From Methylobacterium brachiatum (lineage in GTDB: Bacteria > Pseudomonadota > Alphaproteobacteria > Rhizobiales > Beijerinckiaceae), in the NCBI RefSeq assembly GCF_020523825.1, contig NZ_JAJALK010000004.1, positions 186,001 through 250,000 of the forward strand: a DNA stretch of 64,000 bases, read 5' to 3'. The notes under the pieces were generated by a model. The model searched no databases, was not told where the DNA came from, and was given only the letters and a program-made list of their open reading frames with translations. Shown here piece after piece: positions 8,029 through 16,357 of the stretch (within the stretch, counting starts at the first letter, position 1; every line of letters begins with the position of its first letter). The position numbers and the translations under genes are program-made.

Positions 8029-9282
8029 TCAGGAAATCCCGTCGATCGCCACCCGCAGATGCTCGGGGCCGCGCAGGGCGGCGCCGGGCCGGTAGGGCGG
8101 CGGGTCCTCGACGAGCCGGGGGGCCTTAAGGCGCTTCGCGAGAGCGGTGAGCGCCGCCTCGGCCTCGAACCGGGCGAGCGGGGCGCCGACGCAGTAATGC
8201 AGGCTGCCGCCGAAGCCGAGATGGCGGATGCCGGCGCGGTCCGCGTCGAAGCGGTCGGGATCCGGAAAGACCGCGGCATCGCGGTTGCCGGAGGCCAGCA
8301 GCAGGACGAGGTCGGCGCCCTCGGGGATCGTGACGCCGGCGATATCGATGGCGGACAGGGTCTTGCGGGTCCGGAACTGCACCGGCGGCTCGTAGCGCAG
8401 GAGTTCCTCGATCAGCCGCGGCGCGCGGCCGGGATCCTGGCGCAGGCGCTCCAGCTCGTCGGGATGGCGCAGCAGCGTGAGCAGCCCGTTGGTGATCAGG
8501 TTCACGGTGGTCTCGTGACCCGCCACCAGCATCAGGATCGAGGTCGCGATCAGGTCGTAATCGCCCATCTTCACGCCCGCCGGCGTCGCCTCGTTGGCGA
8601 GCCCGGAGAGCATGTCGTCCTGCGGGTGGCGGCGCTTCTCCTTGATCAGGTCGGCCATGTAGCCGCCGATCGCGTCGAAGGTCCGGCTGTTCTCGGCGCG
8701 GATCTCGGTATCGGACAGGCTGTCGGGCTCGAGCGCCGTGGCGAGCTGCGTCGCCCAGCCGTGGAATTTCGGCTCGTCCTCCCGGGGCACGCCGAACAGC
8801 TCGCAGATCACCGTCACGGGAAGCGGGTAGGCGAGGTCGTCGACCGCATCGATCTCCCGGGCGTCGCGCTTCTCGTCGAGCAGCTCGGCCACCAGCCGCT
8901 CCGAGCGCACCCGCATCGCCTGCACGCGCTCGCGGGAGAACTGGTGCATCACGGAGGCCCTCAGGACATCGTGGTCCGGCGGATCGCGGAAGATGAAGAC
9001 CCGGTGCCGGTCCATCATCCAATCCTTGAGCGGCTTGACGATCAGGTCCGTCAGCGGGTTGCCGGTGCGCGGACGGTCGGCCGGGGGCAGCGTCTCGGAA
9101 CTGACCCGCGGATCCTGCAGCAGGCTCGCGATGGTGCCGTGCGTGGAGGCCACCCAGGTGCCGGATTCGGTCCCGTCATTTTGGCGCGAGACCGGGTTCT
9201 GCCGCAGCTTGGCGTAGACCGGATAGGGGTTCGCCCGGTTGGCGAAATCCTTGACCTGGTCGAGGAGGGTGGCGTCGGGCAT
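8029..9282 (-). CDS. Cytochrome P450 (class I, soluble)
   Basis: Soluble bacterial heme monooxygenase of 417 residues. The I-helix oxygen-activation motif is AGHETT (254-259), the K-helix ExxR is EELLR (E293, R296), and the heme loop GFGGSLHYCVG places the cysteine ligand at C364. I start at ATG 9282 (MPDATLLDQV); the frame stays open far upstream, but that extension overlaps the reductase antisense and reads as arginine-rich shadow. The gene is last in a minus-strand operon after a [3Fe-4S]-type ferredoxin and an FAD reductase, which supply its electrons from NAD(P)H. The substrate is unknown; the layout resembles P450 systems acting on terpenes or small hydrophobic acids, which is inference only. 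Confidence 0.95.
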   Translation of the reverse strand: MPDATLLDQVKDFANRANPYPVYAKLRQNPVSRQNDGTESGTWVASTHGTIASLLQDPRVSSETLPPADRPRTGNPLTDLIVKPLKDWMMDRHRVFIFRDPPDHDVLRASVMHQFSRERVQAMRVRSERLVAELLDEKRDAREIDAVDDLAYPLPVTVICELFGVPREDEPKFHGWATQLATALEPDSLSDTEIRAENSRTFDAIGGYMADLIKEKRRHPQDDMLSGLANEATPAGVKMGDYDLIATSILMLVAGHETTVNLITNGLLTLLRHPDELERLRQDPGRAPRLIEELLRYEPPVQFRTRKTLSAIDIAGVTIPEGADLVLLLASGNRDAAVFPDPDRFDADRAGIRHLGFGGSLHYCVGAPLARFEAEAALTALAKRLKAPRLVEDPPPYRPGAALRGPEHLRVAIDGIS

Positions 9283-9359
9283 GCGGCATCCGTGCTGCGG
9301 CGCTTCAGATCGAGACCCTGGCGGCTGCGTCCCGAAACCGGGGCGAGACGCCGGGCGTG

Positions 9360-10640
9360 TCAGGCGAAACCCGGGGCGAGGATCGTGATCCCCCGCGCCG
9401 GGCGATCGGCCGCCGCCCCGTGGGGCGGGAACGGCGCGGCGGTGGCGACCAGTTCGGCATGGGCCGGAAGCCAGCGGGCGCTGTCGACCGATACCGCGGC
9501 GACGCAGCGGCCCTCGCGGCCGTAGACGGCCACGAAGCGGCCCGAGCCGGGCTCGCCCTGGGTGAAGGCCACGGCATCCGCCCCCGTGGTCAGCCCGGCG
9601 GATTTGACCACCACGTCGCCCTGCGTCGACCAGAAGGTCGGCAGCGCGCCGTAGGGAGCCTCCGGCTTCACCCCGGCCAGCAGCCGCCCGGCATGGATTC
9701 CCTGCGCGACGGCGTGGCTCCAATGCTCCAGCGCGGCGCGCCGGCCGCCATAGAGCGGATGGGGGAAGCGGGCCACGTCGCCGGCCGCGGCGATACGGAG
9801 ATCGGGCTGCCCGTCGCGGTCGAGGACATAGCCCACCGCGTCGCAATCGACGCCGCCCGGATCGGCCGAGAGGCCGGACCCGTCGAGCCATTCGGTGTTG
9901 CGGAGGGCCCCGAGGGCGATCACCGCGACATCGGCCTCGATGCGGGTGCCGTCGGTCAGATGGGCGCGCACCAACCGGCCGTCCTCGCCCTCCAGCCACT
10001 CGACCTCGCTGCCGCAGCGCAGGTCGACGCCCCGGCCTTCGTGGATCGCCCCGATGAAGCCGCCCACCGCGCTGCCGAGGACGCGCGACAGCAGCGTCGG
10101 GCCGGATTCGACCAGGGTCGCCCGCAGCCCGAGTTGCCGGCACAGGCTGGCGACCTCGCAACCGATGAAGCCGCCGCCGATCACCAGGACTCGCCGGGGC
10201 CGAGCCGCCAGGGCGGCCCGCAGAGCCGCGGCGTCGTCCCGCCCGCGCAGGGTGAAAACGCCGGACAGCCGCCCCTCATGCGGGTTCGGCCAGGGCCTGG
10301 CGCGGGTGCCGGTGGCGATCAGCAGCCGATCGTAGGGCAGGGCGCGCCCGTCGGCGAGGTGCAGGGTGCGGGCGGCGCGGTCGAGGCGCGTCGCGGCGCT
10401 GCCGAGGATCCACGCCACATCCGCGCCGAGGCTGCTCGGCAGCGTGGTGGCATCCGCCGGTGTCTCCCCGGTGAGGACATGTTTCGAGAGCGGCGGGCGG
10501 TCGTAGGGGCGGTACGGCTCGTCGCCGACGATGGTCAGCGGGCCGGAGAACCCGGCCTCCCGCATCGCCTCGGCGCCGCGCAGGGCCGCGAGGCCCGCAC
10601 CCGCCACGATCACGCGCTCGACAGTCGGTCCCGACGCCAT
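9360..10640 (-). CDS. FAD-dependent ferredoxin reductase of the P450 system
   Basis: NAD(P)H-ferredoxin reductase of the putidaredoxin-reductase type, 426 residues. The N-terminal FAD-binding fold carries VIVAGAGLAALRGAEAMRE. The segment YRPYDRPPLSKHVLTG is diagnostic for this group. The second nucleotide fold for NAD is VLVIGGGFIGCEVASL (about 175-190), and the FAD ribityl motif appears in RIAAAGDVARFP. A C-terminal reductase domain follows. The start is 1 base after the ferredoxin stop, and the P450 gene follows after 77 bases, so the three form one operon. It passes electrons to the adjacent ferredoxin. Confidence 0.93.
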   Translation of the reverse strand: MASGPTVERVIVAGAGLAALRGAEAMREAGFSGPLTIVGDEPYRPYDRPPLSKHVLTGETPADATTLPSSLGADVAWILGSAATRLDRAARTLHLADGRALPYDRLLIATGTRARPWPNPHEGRLSGVFTLRGRDDAAALRAALAARPRRVLVIGGGFIGCEVASLCRQLGLRATLVESGPTLLSRVLGSAVGGFIGAIHEGRGVDLRCGSEVEWLEGEDGRLVRAHLTDGTRIEADVAVIALGALRNTEWLDGSGLSADPGGVDCDAVGYVLDRDGQPDLRIAAAGDVARFPHPLYGGRRAALEHWSHAVAQGIHAGRLLAGVKPEAPYGALPTFWSTQGDVVVKSAGLTTGADAVAFTQGEPGSGRFVAVYGREGRCVAAVSVDSARWLPAHAELVATAAPFPPHGAAADRPARGITILAPGFA

Positions 10641-10641
10641 C

Positions 10642-10887
10642 TCAGGCGCCCCGCTCCGGATCCTCGACCCGGATCGCCTGGACCGGGCAGGCGACGCGCG
10701 CCCGCTCGATATCGGCCCGGTCCCGGGCGGCCGGGGCGGGATCGTAGATCAGGGCCTCGTGTCCCTCGATGCGGAAGGAGCGCGGCGCCGCGTAGCAGCA
10801 CTGGGCATAGGCCTGGCAGAGATTGAGATCGACGCACACCCGCAGGCCGGGTGACGAGCCGGAGGATGCATCAGCAGTTGTGGACAT
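10642..10887 (-). CDS. [3Fe-4S]-type ferredoxin of the P450 system
   Basis: An 81-residue ferredoxin with the P450-partner pattern CxxZxxC...CP: C24, Tyr27 at the variable position (CQAYAQC), C30, then C67-P68. The missing fourth cysteine at the variable position points to a [3Fe-4S] cluster. Extra cysteines occur at 18 and 31. I place the start at ATG 10887 (MSTTADASSG), giving a normal length; the frame remains open upstream to 11025, but that part covers an inverted repeat and is probably leader. First gene of the operon with reductase and P450; it shuttles electrons between them. Confidence 0.92.
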   Translation of the reverse strand: MSTTADASSGSSPGLRVCVDLNLCQAYAQCCYAAPRSFRIEGHEALIYDPAPAARDRADIERARVACPVQAIRVEDPERGA

Positions 10888-10905
10888 GGCGGTGCAACCG
10901 CGGCG

Positions 10906-10947
10906 GCGACGGCGGGGTTCCGCGAGGATTGCAGATCCCGCCGTCGC
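10906..10947. promoter_or_regulatory. 11-bp perfect inverted repeat in the leader of the P450 operon
   Basis: GCGACGGCGGG at 10906-10916 and its exact complement CCCGCCGTCGC at 10937-10947 enclose 20 bases. The element begins 18 bases upstream of the ferredoxin start on its coding strand. It may be an operator or a leader hairpin. It lies within the 284-base gap between the divergent ferredoxin and secreted-protein genes; I see no other structure in the rest of that gap. Confidence 0.5.
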
Positions 10948-11171
10948 AGGGTCCCGCCAACCGTCTCGCCGAGAGTATCGGACGCATGATCGGGGATCCT
11001 CGGCGGCGCGGCAAGGGTCGTTCACGCGAATCCAGACCGATTCACCAATCTAAAATTGTCGTGGGGGATCATCGCCAGACCGGAGCGTCGGAATTCCCCT
11101 CCGTGACGGTTCGCTCTATTGTCGCGCCGCCCGCGGACCGATCCGAAGTCCCGCGATCTCAGGAGGGCACC

Positions 11172-11732
11172 ATGCCGTACGGTGCACGACCGAGTCTCGC
11201 CGCCCTCATCCTGTCCCTCACGCTGGGCGTGACAGGGGCCTCGGCCGAGCCGGCCTCCGGCTGGACCGACCCGCCGGCCCGCAAGCCGGTTCCGGCCGTG
11301 AGCCCGGCCGAGACGCCGAAAGCCGCGTCGCCCGCATCGCCCCCTGCCGCCTCGACCCCGGCCGCCGCGGCCCCGTCCCGCAAGGCGGTCGCCGCGCGGC
11401 CTGCCCCGAAACGCGTCGTGACGCACCATCCCGCCCCGGCAGCCAAGCGCGTGGCCGCGACCCCGCACCGGCCGCGCGTCGCCGCAGCCCCCGTGCGGAT
11501 CGTTCGCCCGCCCAGGATGGTCGCGGTCGCGCCGCCGCCCCCACCGCCGCCGGACGGCTATCCGCGCTACCGGGCCTACAATTACGGCCCGGGCTATGCC
11601 GACGAGCGGCTGGAGCGCCTGCGCGCCGCGGAGGCCGCGGGCTACCTGGTCGTGCGTCGCCGCACCGTGGAATTCCCGGACGGCCGGTCGCTGCGGGTCT
11701 ACCGACCGGACGACGAGGGCGAGCCGTTCTGA
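11172..11732 (+). CDS. Secreted Ala/Pro-rich hypothetical protein
   Basis: A 186-residue exported protein of unknown function. A Sec signal peptide covers about the first 23 residues (hydrophobic LAALILSLTLGVTGASA, cleavage before EPASG). A long low-complexity stretch of alanine, proline, lysine and arginine (about 25-120) includes a run of seven prolines near the end. A compact C-terminal part starts YPRYRAYNYGPGY and contains RLRAAEAAGYLVVRRRTVEFPDG. AGGAGGG sits directly upstream of the ATG, so the start is secure although the frame is open further back. The linker suggests a periplasmic or wall-spanning tether. No family recognised. Confidence 0.75.
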   Translation: MPYGARPSLAALILSLTLGVTGASAEPASGWTDPPARKPVPAVSPAETPKAASPASPPAASTPAAAAPSRKAVAARPAPKRVVTHHPAPAAKRVAATPHRPRVAAAPVRIVRPPRMVAVAPPPPPPPDGYPRYRAYNYGPGYADERLERLRAAEAAGYLVVRRRTVEFPDGRSLRVYRPDDEGEPF

Positions 11733-11754
11733 GCCGGAGCGCCCGCCGCCGAAG

Positions 11755-13506
11755 TCAAAGATCGGGCGTCGAGGCGTCGGCGAACACCGCCCGCAGCGGC
11801 GCCCGCAGGATCTTGCCCGCCGGGTTGCGCGGCAGGAGCCCGTCCCAGACGACCACGCGCACCGGCACCTTGAAGGCCGCGAGCCGCTGCGCCGCGAAGG
11901 CCCGGATCTCCTCGGGCTCGGTCTGGGCGCCCTCGGCCAGGGCCACGATCGCGCCGGGCTCCTCGCCGAGTGTCGGGTGGGGTACCGGCAGCACCACCGC
12001 GTCGATCACGTCGGGGTGCGCGTAGAGGGCGTTCTCCACCTCGCAGCAATAGATGTTCTCGCCGCCGCGGATCAGCATGTCCTTGATCCGGTCGACGATG
12101 GTCAGGAACCCCTCGTCGTCGGCGTGGGCGAGGTCGCCCGTGCGCAGCCAGCCGTCGGCCAGCACCTCGGCGGTGGCCGCCGGGTCGTCCCAGTAGCCGC
12201 GGACCACGTTCGGGCCCTTCACGCAGAGCTCGCCGATGCTGCCGGGGGCTAAGTCCTGGCCCAGCGGATCGAGGATCCGCACCTCGCAGACCGGCAGGGG
12301 CGGGCCGCAAGAATCGGGATGCGCGCGGTAATCCTCGGCCTGGTGATGGGTGAAGGTCGCCGAGGTCTCGGTCATGCCCCAGCCGGTGGCGGGGACGGCC
12401 TTCGGGAAGGCCTCGCCCAGGGCGCGCACGAGGTCGCCCGCCGCCGGGGCGCCGCCATAGGTCACGGATTCGAGGCTCGGCAGCGGCCGGCGGGCCTCTT
12501 GGGCGGCGGTGGCGAGCTGCCAGGCGATGGTCGGCACGCCGCCGGCGCCGGTGCAGCCCTCCCGGTCGATCAGGTCGAGGGCCTCAAGGGCGTCCCAGCG
12601 ATGCATCATCACCAGGCGATGGCCGCCATAGAGCGCCGCCCCGAGGCTCGCGTGGCAGCCGGTGACGTGGAACAGCGGGATCACCAGCAGCGAGGCCCGC
12701 TGCGGCGCGGACGGGTCGGGCCTCAGAAGCGCCTCGCCCCGGCGCAGGGCGCTGCGCGCGGCGGAATAGGGATAGGCCATCACCGTGGTCGCCGCCGCCC
12801 GGTGGGTGCCGACCGCGCCCTTGGGCCGGCCGGTGGTGCCCGAGGTGTAGAACAGGGTCGCGTCGTCCTCGGGGTCGAGGGCGATGTCGGGCGGCGACCG
12901 GTCGGGCAGGGCGGCCCAATCCGCCACCGGGCCGATCATTGCGGAGAGCGGCGTCGCCCGGTCGTCGGGCTCCATCCGCGTGACGAAAATCCGCTCCAGG
13001 GCCGGGCATTCGGCCCGATGGGGCGCGATGCGCTCGAACCGCGCGCCGTCGGCGATCAGCACCCGCGCGCCGGAATGCTGGAGCGCGTAAGCCAGTTCCG
13101 GCCCGGTCCACCAGGCGTTGAGCGGCGTCGCGATCGCCCCGGCCAGCAGGGCGCCGTAATAGCAGACCGGCCATTCCGGCAGGTTGCGCAGGGCGATCGC
13201 CACCCGGTCGCCCTTGCCGATCCCGGCCGCCACCAGGGCATGGGCCAGGGCGGTCGCGGCGCGGGCGAAGCCCGTGAAGGTGACGCGCTCGTCCCGGTAG
13301 ACCACGAAGGTCTTGTCCCCATGCCCCTGGGCGATGCGGAACAGGTCGCGCAGGGTCGGCGGCGCGGTCGTCCAGATCCGGGTCGGCACGCCGCGGATCG
13401 GCACGGTGGCGATCGCGAACGGCGCGCCCGGGGCGGTGAGGCGCGCCTCCGCGTCGCGGAAGGAGAGGGCCGGCCAGCCGGCGGGGAGGTGGGGATCGGG
13501 GCTCAT
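11755..13506 (-). CDS. Acyl-CoA synthetase / AMP-dependent ligase
   Basis: ANL-superfamily ligase that activates a carboxylic acid to its acyl-CoA through an acyl-adenylate. Length is 583 residues. The P-loop motif is FYTSGTTGRPKGAVG (about 225-239), the A5 motif GWGMTETSATFTHH, the A7/A8 hinge WLRTGDLAHADDEGFLTIVDRIKDMLIRGGENI (split here as WLRTGDLAHADDEG then DRIKDMLIRGGENI), and the catalytic lysine lies near the C-terminus in NPAGKILRAPL. The start ATG overlaps the stop of the upstream SDR gene by 4 bases (ATGA), so the two are translationally coupled. The downstream end of a minus-strand acyl-CoA gene cluster; a medium- to long-chain or branched acid substrate is likely, exact acid unknown. 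Confidence 0.9.
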   Translation of the reverse strand: MSPDPHLPAGWPALSFRDAEARLTAPGAPFAIATVPIRGVPTRIWTTAPPTLRDLFRIAQGHGDKTFVVYRDERVTFTGFARAATALAHALVAAGIGKGDRVAIALRNLPEWPVCYYGALLAGAIATPLNAWWTGPELAYALQHSGARVLIADGARFERIAPHRAECPALERIFVTRMEPDDRATPLSAMIGPVADWAALPDRSPPDIALDPEDDATLFYTSGTTGRPKGAVGTHRAAATTVMAYPYSAARSALRRGEALLRPDPSAPQRASLLVIPLFHVTGCHASLGAALYGGHRLVMMHRWDALEALDLIDREGCTGAGGVPTIAWQLATAAQEARRPLPSLESVTYGGAPAAGDLVRALGEAFPKAVPATGWGMTETSATFTHHQAEDYRAHPDSCGPPLPVCEVRILDPLGQDLAPGSIGELCVKGPNVVRGYWDDPAATAEVLADGWLRTGDLAHADDEGFLTIVDRIKDMLIRGGENIYCCEVENALYAHPDVIDAVVLPVPHPTLGEEPGAIVALAEGAQTEPEEIRAFAAQRLAAFKVPVRVVVWDGLLPRNPAGKILRAPLRAVFADASTPDL

Positions 13507-14273
13507 CGCGCGATGGTCACGCCGCCGTCGATGACCAGCGCCTGGCCGGTGACGAACCGGCCGGCCGGCGAGGCCAGGAACACGGCCGCGCCCGCGATCT
13601 CGTCGGGCTCGCCGATCCGGCGGAGCGGCGCGGCCTCCGTGGTGGCGGCCAGCATCTCGGGATCCTCCCACAGGGCCCGGGCGAAATCGGTGCGGATCAG
13701 CCCCGGGCACAGGCAGTTCACCCGGACATTGGCCGGGCCGTATTCCACCGCGTAGTTGCGCGCGAGCTGGAGGTCGGCGGCCTTGGAGACGTTGTAGGCG
13801 CCGATCACCGGCGAACCCTTCAGCGCGCCGATAGACGAGACGATCACGATCGCCCCGTCCCGCCGCGCAACCATGCCGGGGGCGACCATCTGGATCAGCC
13901 AGTGGTTCGACAGGACGTTGTTCTCCAGGATTTTTCTGAACTGTGCGTCCGAGATGCCGGCCAGTGGCCCGTAATACGGGTTGCTGGCGGCGTTGCAGAC
14001 CAGCACGTCCACCGGCCCGAGCCGGGCCTCGGTCTCACCGACGAGATCCTCCAGCTCGGCCTTCACGGAGATGCTGGCCGGGATCGCCGCGGCGCGGCCC
14101 GGGCCGTGGGCGGCCTCGATCTCGGCCACCACCGCGTCGCAGGCCGCGCGCTTGCGCGATGAGATCACCACCCGGGCGCCATGCTCGGCCATCCGCAGGG
14201 CGATCGCCCGGCCGATCCCCCGGGACGAGCCGGTGATCAGCGCGACCTTGTCGGTCAGATCGAACAGGGACAT
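13503..14273 (-). CDS. SDR family oxidoreductase
   Basis: Classical short-chain dehydrogenase, 256 residues, probably NAD(P)-dependent 3-hydroxyacyl-type. The cofactor motif is TGSSRGIGRAIA (15-26), the structural NAAS motif appears as CNAASNPYYG, the catalytic serine lies in VSSIGALKG, and YNVSK supplies the YxxxK pair. The C-terminus ends TGQALVIDGG, the common SDR ending. The start at 14273 is followed by LFDLTDKVALITG; the open frame reaches 14345 without support. Coupled by a 4-base overlap to the acyl-CoA ligase gene. The neighbouring acyl-CoA dehydrogenase and ligase suggest it oxidises a beta-hydroxy intermediate. Confidence 0.9.
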   Translation of the reverse strand: MSLFDLTDKVALITGSSRGIGRAIALRMAEHGARVVISSRKRAACDAVVAEIEAAHGPGRAAAIPASISVKAELEDLVGETEARLGPVDVLVCNAASNPYYGPLAGISDAQFRKILENNVLSNHWLIQMVAPGMVARRDGAIVIVSSIGALKGSPVIGAYNVSKAADLQLARNYAVEYGPANVRVNCLCPGLIRTDFARALWEDPEMLAATTEAAPLRRIGEPDEIAGAAVFLASPAGRFVTGQALVIDGGVTIAR

Positions 14274-14370
14274 GGGCCGGCTCTGCTCCGGACGGGGCGG
14301 CACGCGCCCGCCGCCCTCATTCCGCGGGCTATGATGCTCACGCACGAACCCTTGAAATCCGCGACGCGCC

Positions 14371-14464
14371 CCCTCTCCCGTGCGGGAGAGGGTTGGGGTG
14401 AGGGATCAGGTCTGTCCGGAAAGGTCGCATCCCTCACCCTGTCCCTCTCCCGCGCGGGAGAGGG
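14371..14464. repeat. Pair of REP-like palindromes (CCCTCTCCCG family)
   Basis: Two copies of a 22-bp palindrome, CCCTCTCCCG-TG-CGGGAGAGGG at 14371-14392 and the CG-centred version at 14443-14464, face each other. Short inverted arms GGTGAGGGAT and ATCCCTCACC lie between them, so the whole block can form a larger cruciform. It fills the 241-base gap between two minus-strand SDR genes. A further single copy is at 25718-25739. This is a dispersed intergenic repeat, not a gene. Confidence 0.85.
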
Positions 14465-14514
14465 GACCTGCGCTAGGCTCGGCCGGCGGTCCGATTGTCC
14501 GACGTCAGCCATCG

Positions 14515-15297
14515 TCACACCTCCGACCCCGCCAGCATCGACCGGCGCAGGCGCGCCATGCCGGCGAGCCAGCGTTCGGGGTCGTCGGCCCGGCGGCGGG
14601 CGTAATCCGCCACCTGCGGGTGCGGCAGGATCAGGAACCGGCCGGCGGACAGCCCGTCGAAGGCCGCCTCGGCCACGGAGTCGGGCGAGAGCACGCCGTC
14701 GCGGGCGGCTGCGCTGGCCGCGCCGAGCATGGCGGTCTCGACGCCCTGCGGGCACAGGGCGGCGATCTGGATGCCGTCCGCGGCATGCGCGATGGCGAGG
14801 TGTTCCAGGAAGGCGAGGGCGGCGTGCTTGGTGGCCGAATAGGTGGCGCTGCCGATCTGGCTCAGCAATCCGGCGGCCGAGACGGTGCCGAGGAAGGCGC
14901 CCCCGCCCCGGGCGAGCCAGAGCGGGACCAGGACCCGCGCCGCGTGGACATGGCCCATCACGTTCACCGACCAGGCGCGTTCCCAGCTCGCCGGATCGGC
15001 CGAGGTCGCAAGGGCGGGATCGGGATCGCGCTCGAGGATGCCGGCATTCGAGCAATACAGGGCGATCGGCCCGATCTCGGCCTCGATCCGGGCGAGGGTC
15101 CCGGCGACGGCCTCGGCATCCGCCACGTCCATTGGATAGGCCCGGCCGCCGAGGCGCGCGGCGACGGCCTCCGCCCCGACGCCGTCCCGGTCGAGGGCGA
15201 CGACGATTGCGCCCCGCGCCTGCGCGGCCTCGGCGAGCGCCCGGCCGATGCCCCGTGCGGCTCCGGTGACGGCGACGACGCGGCCGGCGAGATCCAT
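14515..15297 (-). CDS. SDR family oxidoreductase
   Basis: Second short-chain dehydrogenase of this cluster, 260 residues. The motif TGAARGIGRALAEAA (11-25) binds NAD(P); the acidic ALDRDG after strand 2 favours NAD. CSNAGIL is the structural Asn-Ala-Gly, the catalytic serine is in GTVSAAGLL, and YSATK gives YxxxK. The C-terminal half (LPHPQVADYARRRADDPERW) resembles members grouped with acyl-CoA catabolic genes and differs from the usual DGG ending. The start at 15297 is 1 base from the stop of the phosphotransferase gene, showing operon structure. Substrate unknown. Confidence 0.9.
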   Translation of the reverse strand: MDLAGRVVAVTGAARGIGRALAEAAQARGAIVVALDRDGVGAEAVAARLGGRAYPMDVADAEAVAGTLARIEAEIGPIALYCSNAGILERDPDPALATSADPASWERAWSVNVMGHVHAARVLVPLWLARGGGAFLGTVSAAGLLSQIGSATYSATKHAALAFLEHLAIAHAADGIQIAALCPQGVETAMLGAASAAARDGVLSPDSVAEAAFDGLSAGRFLILPHPQVADYARRRADDPERWLAGMARLRRSMLAGSEV

Positions 15298-15298
15298 C

Positions 15299-16357
15299 TC
15301 AGGCCCCCGCCCGCTCGGCGAAGGCCCAGGCCGAGGCGGCGAGCGTCGGCACCCGCGCCGCCATGGCGGCGGCGTGCTCGCTCGCGGCGTTGCCGGCCTT
15401 GGCGCGGGCGGCCACGCCCTGGAGGATGCCGACCAGCCGGAACAGGTTGTAGGCGAAGTACCAGTCGAGCTCGGGCAGGTCCGCCCGGCCGGCGGCCCGG
15501 CAGTAGAGCGCCACCGCCTCGTCCCGGGTCGGGATGCCCAAAGCCGGCAGGTCGAGCCCGCCGAGCGCACTGCGGCCGTCCGCGGGCAGCGCCCAGTGCA
15601 TCAGCAGGTAGCTGAAATCGGCGAGCGGATCGCCCAAAGTCGACAGTTCCCAGTCGAGCACCGCGCTGACGCCGCCGTCGGGCGAGAAGATCAGGTTGTC
15701 GAGGCGGTAATCGCCGTGGACGATGGCGGTGCCCTGCTGCTCGGGCACGGTCTTGGGCAGCCACGCGATCAGGTGCTCGACATCCTCCAGTCGGTCCTCC
15801 TCGGCGGCGCGGTACTGGCGGGTCCAGCGGTCGACCTGCCGGGCGAAGTAGTTGCCGGGCTTCCCGTAATCGGCGAGCCCGGCCGCCTCCGGGTCGATCG
15901 CGTGGAGCCGGGCCAGCGTGGCGATCATCATAGCGTAGTGCCGGTGCCGACCATGCGGGTCGAGGCCGGGCAGGGTGCCGTCCCAGTGCACGGTGCCGCC
16001 GACCGCCTCCATCACGTAGAAGGCCGCGCCGATGATGGTTTCGTCTTCGCAGAGCGCGAAGGGGCGGGGGACGGGAAATCCCTCGCCGTAGAGCGCGCCG
16101 ATCACCCGGAACTCGCGTTCCACCGCGTGTGCGGAGGGCAGCAGCGGCCCGAACGGCTTGCGCCGGAGCACGTAGGCCTGGCCGGGCGTCTCCAGCCGGT
16201 AGGTCGGGTTCGACTGGCCGCCGCGGAACTGCTGCAGGTTAAGCGGCCCGGCATAGTCGCGGACATGTTCGGCGAGCCAGGCGGCCAGCCGGGCCTCGTC
16301 GATCCGATGGCGCGGCTCGACCGGCTTCACGCCGGAGAAGGCGTCGGGGCCGCTCAT
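15299..16357 (-). CDS. Phosphotransferase family protein (APH-like, acyl-CoA dehydrogenase partner)
   Basis: Aminoglycoside-phosphotransferase-fold kinase of 352 residues. The nucleotide-binding front has [12 protein letters not shown] and YVLRRKP. The Brenner-type catalytic loop is [12 protein letters not shown], and the metal motif is [16 protein letters not shown]. Proteins of this type usually stand beside acyl-CoA dehydrogenases and resemble the kinase half of animal ACAD10/11, which phosphorylates 4-hydroxyacyl-CoAs so they can be rearranged for beta-oxidation. Here the acyl-CoA dehydrogenase gene lies upstream with a 4-base ATGA overlap. Antibiotic resistance is unlikely. A 4-hydroxyacyl-CoA kinase role is inferred from this arrangement. 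Confidence 0.85.
   Translation of the reverse strand: MSGPDAFSGVKPVEPRHRIDEARLAAWLAEHVRDYAGPLNLQQFRGGQSNPTYRLETPGQAYVLRRKPFGPLLPSAHAVEREFRVIGALYGEGFPVPRPFALCEDETIIGAAFYVMEAVGGTVHWDGTLPGLDPHGRHRHYAMMIATLARLHAIDPEAAGLADYGKPGNYFARQVDRWTRQYRAAEEDRLEDVEHLIAWLPKTVPEQQGTAIVHGDYRLDNLIFSPDGGVSAVLDWELSTLGDPLADFSYLLMHWALPADGRSALGGLDLPALGIPTRDEAVALYCRAAGRADLPELDWYFAYNLFRLVGILQGVAARAKAGNAASEHAAAMAARVPTLAASAWAFAERAGA

Noticed and set aside
9283..10161. Upstream extension of the P450 frame (710 residues in total)
   Set aside because: The extra part lies opposite the phase of the reductase gene and is Arg/Gly-rich; the P450 is complete from ATG 9282.
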